Part shown: positions 58,220-64,000 of the stretch, in pieces
Position numbering within the stretch: position 1 is the stretch's first letter
Layout of the letters: every line of letters starts with the position of its first letter
From: Nelumbo lutea
Taxonomy: Eukaryota > Streptophyta > Magnoliopsida > Proteales > Nelumbonaceae
DNA length: 64,000 bases
Direction of reading: 5' to 3'
Assembly: GCA_022828595.1 (NCBI GenBank)
Contig: JAKGHH010000008.1
Coordinates: forward strand, 22,002,378 to 22,066,377
Translations under genes and position numbers: made by a program
The notes under the pieces: generated by a model
Told to the model about the DNA's origin: nothing
What the model saw: only the letters and a program-made list of their open reading frames with translations
Database searches by the model: none

Positions 58220-58485
58220 TGTAGAGGGGTAGTTTGGTCCTTTTGTTTTATGTTAATAGTGGGGTGTAATGTCTGTTATGTTTTGGTTGAAGTGTTGAGT
58301 CCCATACTCAAGTAGGGGGCATAACTTAGTTCTTTTAATTATAAATCTATAAATAACATCTGGCCGACTAGAAAGATAGATCTTCCTTCTCAAGTTTGAA
58401 CCAGTTCTTCTCTCTCTCTCTCTCTCTTCTACTATTATTCTCTGCTAATCTAGGGTTGAAACCAGTACAGATCTGTTCTGTGACA
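58220..58485 (+). mobile_element. 5' LTR of a plus-strand Ty1/Copia element
   Basis: It ends GTTCTGTGACA immediately before TGGTATCAAGGCC (58486), a primer-binding site for initiator tRNA-Met. It contains GTGTTGAGTCCC and a TATA word CTATAAATA at about 58346, then a CT-rich stretch. The left boundary was set at TGTAGAGG and is uncertain; TG words at 58262 and 58271 are alternatives. The matching 3' LTR is not in the window. Confidence 0.6.
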
Positions 58486-58500
58486 TGGTATCAAGGCCAC
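58486..58500 (+). promoter_or_regulatory. Primer-binding site (tRNA-Met type)
   Basis: TGGTATCAAGGCCAC; most plant Copia elements have TGGTATCAGAGC here. It sets the end of the LTR and the element's orientation. Confidence 0.75.
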
Positions 58501-58973
58501 TATAAACAGTTCAATTCAACCCAATTTTTTTTGGTTCACCCTTTGCCCTAGATCTCTGTAGAGATCTCATCGATCCCTTGGAGTTTCACAGAAAGGCTGA
58601 AAAGGAGTTATCACTTTTCCTTTTTGGAAGTTTTTCATGCCTCCAGTTGGTTGTGTAGTGCTTGTTTCATGTGGTTTGTAGAAACCCTCTAATCGATGGA
58701 TCAAAGAGGGCTGTTTCGGGTGGTGTGGTAAACAGATTAGTGCAGGACTGATTTGTGAAGTTTAAATAAGTAGGTTATATGGGTGATATAGTGTGAAGTA
58801 GTGATCAGTTGCAGACCTAGTGATATGTGTTTTTGGTGTATTCAGGTGTCTTTTATGGTGCTGAAGCAACAGAACTGCAGTGACAGTTAGGACTGAAAAC
58901 ATATGTGCAATGTGGTGGCTGGCAAGTGAAGTGATGTGGAGTACTAGTGAGTGGAGTTTTCTTTATGGCAACA

Positions 58974-61885
58974 ATGAGAAACAGCAGTGAACATAAATCT
59001 AGTGTTATGATTCCCCCTGATTACCTTAATGCGTAGATGACCTCTATTAAATTGAATGGTGAGAATTATGTACCTTGGGCAAAATCTGTGTGTCTTTCTT
59101 AGAGCTAAGAAGAAGGTAAAGCATGTGAAAGAAGAAAAACCCTTAGCTGATTCTCAGAGCTACAATGAGTAGGAACAAGAAGATGCACAGATTATAACAT
59201 GGTTGTGGAATAGTATGGAACCTAAGATCAGTGTGAATTTTATGTTTTTAGATAAAGGAGATTTGGGGCCATAAAAAGAAGCTTTACTTTGAACAAGATA
59301 ATACTACCAGAATATATCAGCTTTACTGGGAGTATTTGAATCTGCAACAAGGTAATCAAAGTCCTGAGGAGTATTATGCTAGCATGAGGAATCTTCGGAA
59401 TGAATTATTGTTTATCATCCCCTTACATCTGATGTCAAAACTCAGCAACAATAAAGAGCATAGCTTGATGTAACCAGATTTCTAGTTGGATTGAAAGCTG
59501 AATATGAACTGGTAAGAGCACAACTACTAGGTGGATCTGCCCTTCCCTCTCTAGAGGAAATGTTTGCTCGTCTCCAGAGGATTTCTGTTGGAGCTCTAGA
59601 GCATCCTAATGTGTGTGATAGGTCTGCTTTTGCAATAACTAGAGGTGGAGGTCGTGTTGCTAGAGATGGAGCATGTGGAAGTCATCCAGGTTGTGGTGGT
59701 AGTAATGGTCCCATATTCCGTCATGGTGGTAGACGTATTGAAGGTCGAGATTCAAGGGGAGCACATGGTAGAGGATGTGGTAATGAGTGTAAGGAGGTGT
59801 ATGCACTATGAAATCGAGGGACATACTATCAATTTTTTCTATGATTTACATGGGCCACCCTCCACCTAGGCCAATCATGCAATGGCTAGTGGTGGTGGTA
59901 AGAGAGATGAGATTCAACAAGTTGATCATCCACCTACATCTACAGATATTTTCGAGAAAGAGACGATGAGTGTCCCATGTGATGAGTATGAGCAGTTTCT
60001 TTAGGCTACATCACAACAGAATACAGCTACCGTTGCCCATTTAGGTAGAATTGTTTGGCATCCAAACCTTCCCATTGGATTATTGATTCTAGAGCTTCTG
60101 ATCATATGACTGGGATTCCTGGTGTGCTTTCTTCTCTTTCCCAATCCTTACATCACACACAGTTACTCTTGCTAATGACTCCACACCTTTTATCAGTGGT
60201 GTTGGTAATGTTAACCTAAATTCCTTACCCTTGTCCTTAGTTTTGTATGTTCCCAAATTTCCTTTTAATCTTATGTCTATTAGTAAATTAACCAAGTCTT
60301 TTAATTGCTCCATCACCTTTCTCAGGAACTCAAGACAGGGATGAAGATTGGTGGAGGGCATGAAGCTAGTGGATTGTATTACCTTGATGGTAGTGGTTCG
60401 TCAGAAAATAGTTAGTTGTCTCTTTCTCCTCTCCAGTGGCATTGTAGGCTTGGTCATCCGTCTCTTAAGGCATTTTAGTTACTTGTTACGTTATTTGTAA
60501 CCATTGTATGACTCTATTTCATCGTGTTCCCTTTAGATCTAGGGTTGATAGTCATGTGTGGAATCCTTTTTCTTTAGCCCATTCAGACATTTGGAGTCCC
60601 AATAAAATAGAGTCATACAATGGTTACAAATACTTTGTAATTTTTGTTGACGATTATTCAATGATGACATGGCTTTATCTTATGAAAGAAAGGAATGAAT
60701 TGTTTTCTATTTTCCAAAAGTTTCATGCTGATAATGGTCGAGAATATTTTTATACACCTTTTCAGCAATATTTAGAACAAGATGGTATTATTCATCAAAC
60801 CTCATGTGCTTACACGCCTCGGAAAAATGGGGTAGCTAAAAAAAAGAACCGCCACCTCTTAGAAACTAATCATGAATGTACCCAAACATTTTTGGAGTAA
60901 TGCTGTACTTACATCTTATTTCCTCATTAATCGGATGCCCATGTCTATCCTTGAAGGTCATTCCCCCTTCTCTGTCTTGTTTCCTACCTTGTCTCCTTTC
61001 CCTCTCATTCCAAGGATTTTTGGATGTGTGTTTTGTTCGTATCTTGTGCTTGGAATGGACAAATTAGATGCACAATCTACTAAGTGTATTTTTCTTGGCT
61101 ATTCTAGAACCCAAAAAGTGTATAACTGTTATAATCCCAGTTCCCAACACTCTTTTGTTTGTTTCGATGTTGTGTTCTTTGAGTTTGTTCCATTCTACTC
61201 TGGATCAGATGTCTCTCCTCCTCCACCTTCACTTTCAGTAACGTTTGAGGACCCCACTCTTATTCTAATTGTGTCTCAACCATTGTCTTTGGTGCAACTT
61301 CCTACTAAACAACCACCTATCAGGAAAGTGTATATGCTTCGAAGGGTAAACGTAGACAAATCCAACAATTGTTTTGGCACCAGTTCCACCCCCTCTCTCT
61401 GACCTTGACCTTCCCATCACTTTGTGGAAAGATAAACGTAATTGCACTCTTCATCCCATTTCCAATTATGTTTTTGCATCTCACCTTTCTGCCTACCATC
61501 AATAGTTTGTTTCTCTACTATCTTTTGTTATTATTCCTAAGAATGTCCAGGAATCCCTTACCTCTCTAGGGTGGCGCCAAGCAATGAAAGAAGAACTCTC
61601 TGCTTTAGCTCATAATCATACGTGAGCTTTCACCACTCTTACTCTTAGTAAGCATGTTGTAGGTTGTAAGTGGGTATACAGTGTCAAGTATTTACCAGAT
61701 GGTAGAGTAGAGCAGTTGAAGGTTCATTCCGTTGCAAAAGGACATTCACAGTTATATGTCATTGATGACACAAATTTTCTCTTGTTGCTAAGATTTGCTC
61801 ATTCTGTATTTTGAACTCCCTAGCTAGTATGTATGATTGGCCTTTATTTCAGCTTGACATCAAGAATGCTTTTTTACATGGTGAC
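58974..61885 (+). pseudogene. Ty1/Copia gag-pol polyprotein, decayed
   Basis: Gag starts at ATG 58974 (MRNSSEHKSS), then SIKLNGENYVPWAKS, YWEYLNLQQGNQSPEEYYA and AEYELVRAQLLGGSALPSLE; the CCHC knuckle is not recognisable. Protease is at about 60077 (WIIDSRASDHMTG; the canonical Gly after the active-site DS is Arg). Pre-integrase has LQWHCRLGHPSLKA. Integrase runs from SLAHSDIWSPNKIESYNGYK through YFVIFVDDYSMMTWLYLMKE to ADNGREYF and YTPRKNGVAKKKNRHLLE, with an in-frame loss of about 15 residues before ADNGREY and a frameshift at about 60890, resuming as HFWSNAVLTSYFLINRMP. Reverse transcriptase starts ([33 protein letters not shown]) and is cut at 61885 by the next element. Many stops; inactive. 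Confidence 0.9.
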
Positions 61886-62075
61886 TGTTATGCAGGAGAG
61901 AAGAATGGAAGAAGAGAGAAAAAAAAGAGAGAAGAGAGAAGAGAGAACTGAGAGCAAAAGATACTACTGGTGGCGCCAACATTTTAATATATATACTAGG
62001 GCGACAACAACTAAAATAAAAAAAGCATAAAAGTACAATAGTACCCCTACAGTACTAAAATAACAGTTGTTAACA
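61886..62075 (-). mobile_element. 3' LTR of a minus-strand Ty1/Copia element
   Basis: 190 bases with ends TGTTA (plus strand, 61886) and TAACA (62075), a 5-base inverted pair. It is preceded on its own strand by the polypurine tract GAGGGGGAG. It contains GTTGGCGCCACCAGTAG and a purine/CT-rich run. It sits inside the FLHGD segment of the plus-strand Copia reverse transcriptase. The other LTR must lie beyond 64000. Confidence 0.85.
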
Positions 62076-62085
62076 CTCCCCCTCA
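62076..62085 (-). promoter_or_regulatory. Polypurine tract of the minus-strand Copia element
   Basis: Reads GAGGGGGAG on the minus strand, directly between the pol stop codon (TGA, 62083-62085) and the LTR. It is the plus-strand priming site of LTR elements. Confidence 0.8.
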
Positions 62086-63383
62086 AGTTGGGACATAGAT
62101 GTCAGTCATGCCCAACTTGTCACATAAATCATGATGTCGTGAATGGTGTAGTCCTTTTGTAAAGATGTTTGCAAGTTGATCCTCAGAGCTGGCATAGGGA
62201 GTACACACTTCCCCATGTGATAACCTTCTCTTTGATAAAATGCTTGTCAACTTTGATGTGTTTAGTTCTATCATGTAGCACAGGGTTAGCAGCAATGTTT
62301 ATGACTGCTCTGTTATCACAGTATAGGTCATAGGTCTGTCCACTGGAAAACCCAACTCACTCAACAGATTCTTTATCCACATAATTTCAGCCACTCCATG
62401 AGCCATTGCTCGATATTCAGCTTCAACACTGGATCTAGCTACCACACTTTGTTTTTTGCTTCTCCAGGTAACTAGATTTCCTCCTATGAAGGTACAGTAG
62501 CCACTAGTTGACTTTCTGTCATTTAGGGATCCTGCCTAATTTGCATCAGTATACACTTCAACTTTCAAATGTTTGTGCCTTTCAAACAACAAGCCAACAC
62601 TTGGAAACCATTTAAGATATCGGAGAATTCTTTCTGCTACTTCAAGATGAGTGGTCATAGGGGCATGCATGAACTGGCTAAGGACACCAACTGCATAAGC
62701 AATGTCTGGGCGGGTCATAGAAAGATATAACAATCTCCCTACAAGTCTCTGAAACTGTTTCACATCCTTGATAGGTTCACCTTGGTTGTCACCTAATTTA
62801 TGGTTAGGATCAATAAGGGAACTGACTGGCTTCACTCCCATTTTTCCTGTATCCTGGAGTAAATCTAGGACATACTTCTTTGAGAAATGAAGATACCCCT
62901 TTTTGAGCGGGCAACTTCAATTCCTAGGAAGTATCTTAGAGAACCTAGATCCTTTACTTTAGACTGTGGAAAGAAAACTCTTCAACTTTTAGATTTCATC
63001 CTTCCAATCGCCAATGATAATTATATCATCGACATATACTATCAAAGCAGCAATTTTTCCTTCTCCTCTTTTCACAAACAATGTGCGATCAGATTGACAT
63101 TGCTTGTATCCTTTCTACTAAACCGCTGCATGGAGTCTGCTGAACCAAGCTCTTGGTGATTGTTTCAGTCCGTATAAAGACTTCTTCAACCTGCACACCT
63201 TTTGTTCATTGCCTTGAGCCTGAAAACCAGGGGGTTGTATCATGTAAACTTTCTCTTCAAGGTGGTATTCAAGAATGCATTCTTGATATCAAGCTGATGT
63301 AGATCCCAGTCAAGATTATAAGCAAGAGAGAACAGAACTCTAATGAAGTTCATCTTGGCAACGGGTGCAAAAGTCTCTGCATA

Positions 63384-63398
63384 ATCAATTCCGTACAC
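63384..63398. repeat. Target-site duplication of the L1, left copy
   Basis: ATCAATTCCGTACAC, matching ATCAACTCCGTACAC at 63940-63954 with one substitution. In the minus-strand Copia it encodes part of VYGVDYAE. Confidence 0.85.
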
Positions 63399-63939
63399 TG
63401 AAGTTGAACTTTGATGGAAGTAGCATGGGTAATCCAGGATTATCCGGAATGGGGGGAGCTTTGAGAAATGAGAAGGGAGAGATTGTGTTGCTCTACTCAG
63501 GTCCCTTGGGAATTGGGGACACCATCAGGGCAGAACTTTTAGCTATTGTACAAGGGGGGCAATTTGCAAACCAGCTGGGGGTACAACACCTAACAATCGA
63601 GGGGGATTCCAAAGTGGTGGTGGGTTGGTTGAAAAATCCTGAAGAGGCTATGTGGCGTTACAAGAATGAAATGAAGAAATTTAGTTAGTTGACAAGGAAT
63701 ATGTTGGTCACTGTACAGTGGGTGGGGAGATCAGCAAATACTTTGTCGGATGTGTTAGCTAAGCAAGAGGTAAATAGGGAAGAATTGTTTTGGGCTCAAT
63801 TGTGATTCTTGCTTTTCTTTCCTAGTTTACTTGTAAGATTCAAGGAGGGGCTGTAGCTCGCGCCTCTCCCTGGGATGTTGTATGAACTCACTCCAAATCT
63901 GCTTTTTAATTAATAAATTTATTATCATTCATCAAAAAA
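63399..63939 (+). mobile_element. 5'-truncated L1 LINE (RNase H end) inside the Copia reverse transcriptase
   Basis: 541 bases. The coding part starts KLNFDGSSMGNPGLSGMGGA (first Asp), then IRAELLAI (Glu), LTIEGDSKVVVGWLK (Asp), a single TAG after NEMKKFS, then SANTLSDVLAKQEVNREELF (last Asp) and a TGA at about 63805: an RNase H domain with all four acidic positions visible. The 3' UTR ends TTATCATTCATCAAAAAA. Flanked by a 15-base target duplication. A close relative of the minus-strand L1 at 54956-56560, but with only one stop it is younger. Confidence 0.9.
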
Positions 63940-63954
63940 ATCAACTCCGTACAC
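63940..63954. repeat. Target-site duplication of the L1, right copy
   Basis: ATCAACTCCGTACAC. Beyond it the minus-strand Copia reverse transcriptase resumes in frame. Confidence 0.85.
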
Positions 63955-64000
63955 TTGTGTAAACCCCTTTGCCACTAAACGAGCTTTATACCTCTCTATC

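Larger units (their letters stand above)
62083..64000 (-). pseudogene. Ty1/Copia pol, reverse transcriptase to RNase H, interrupted and cut by window edge
   Basis: Read right to left: RYKARLVAKGFTQVYGVD at the window edge, then (after an L1 insertion at 63399-63939) YAETFAPVAKMNFIRVL and [11 protein letters not shown], catalytic YVDDIIIIGD at about 63040, LVGRLLYLSMTRPDIAYAV, LRYLKWFPSVGLLF, VEVYTDAN, STSGYCTFIGGNLVTWRSKK, VARSSVEAEYRAMAHG, and the end LANIFTKGLHHSRHHD, LGMTDIYVPT, stop. Stops occur after the YVDD block and just after TDAN (TAG where Trp is usual). Better preserved than the plus-strand Copia it invaded, so probably younger. Confidence 0.9.

Overview
This is nuclear DNA from a flowering plant. 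The evidence is a QALGGH-type C2H2 zinc finger (a plant-specific motif), a plant MAM33-family gene with GT-AG introns, an F-box relic, Ty1/Copia, L1 and RTE retroelement remains, and many Tourist-like miniature elements with TTA/TAA target duplications. Species cannot be read from it. The window is gene-poor: I can support two apparently intact protein genes and one host-gene relic. Almost everything else is decayed transposon, foldback element or silent intergenic sequence.

Layout. 1-6.3 kb holds a three-exon mitochondrial MAM33/p32-family gene (1822-2765, +) followed by two local tandem duplications. 6.4-8.5 kb is a nested block: borders resembling terminal inverted repeats enclose a Tourist-like element, which itself holds a GGGGAT-rich element, plus a frameshifted F-box gene fragment. 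9.4-31.4 kb is a noncoding segmental array. One unit of about 7.7 kb (9440-17175) recurs in full at 22915-31385 and in part at 21060-22915, with a spacer at 17175-21060 that looks like a dead LTR element. The copies differ by insertions, so they act as empty-site controls for several elements. All three copies hold a hairpin of about 130 bases whose arms are better conserved than its loop.

34.3-35.2 kb (-) is an intronless single-C2H2 zinc-finger repressor gene with an EAR-like motif at each end. 35.7-49.8 kb is intergenic with scattered miniature elements. 49.8-57 kb is a retroelement field: GGGGAT repeat, L1 fragments, a 1.6-kb foldback element with a SINE-like insert, an RTE LINE split by a later L1, another long L1 remnant, and an 80-base palindromic tandem repeat.

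58.2-64 kb is a three-level nest. A dead + strand Copia element was interrupted at 61885 by a - strand Copia element, whose reverse transcriptase was in turn hit by a 5'-truncated L1 at 63399-63939. Target duplications are visible for the innermost event. The outer two elements run off the right edge.

I found no CRISPR, operon, toxin or defence system and no clearly new protein system. The best leads for something undescribed are the thrice-conserved hairpin in the noncoding array and the F-box fragment carried between inverted-repeat borders.
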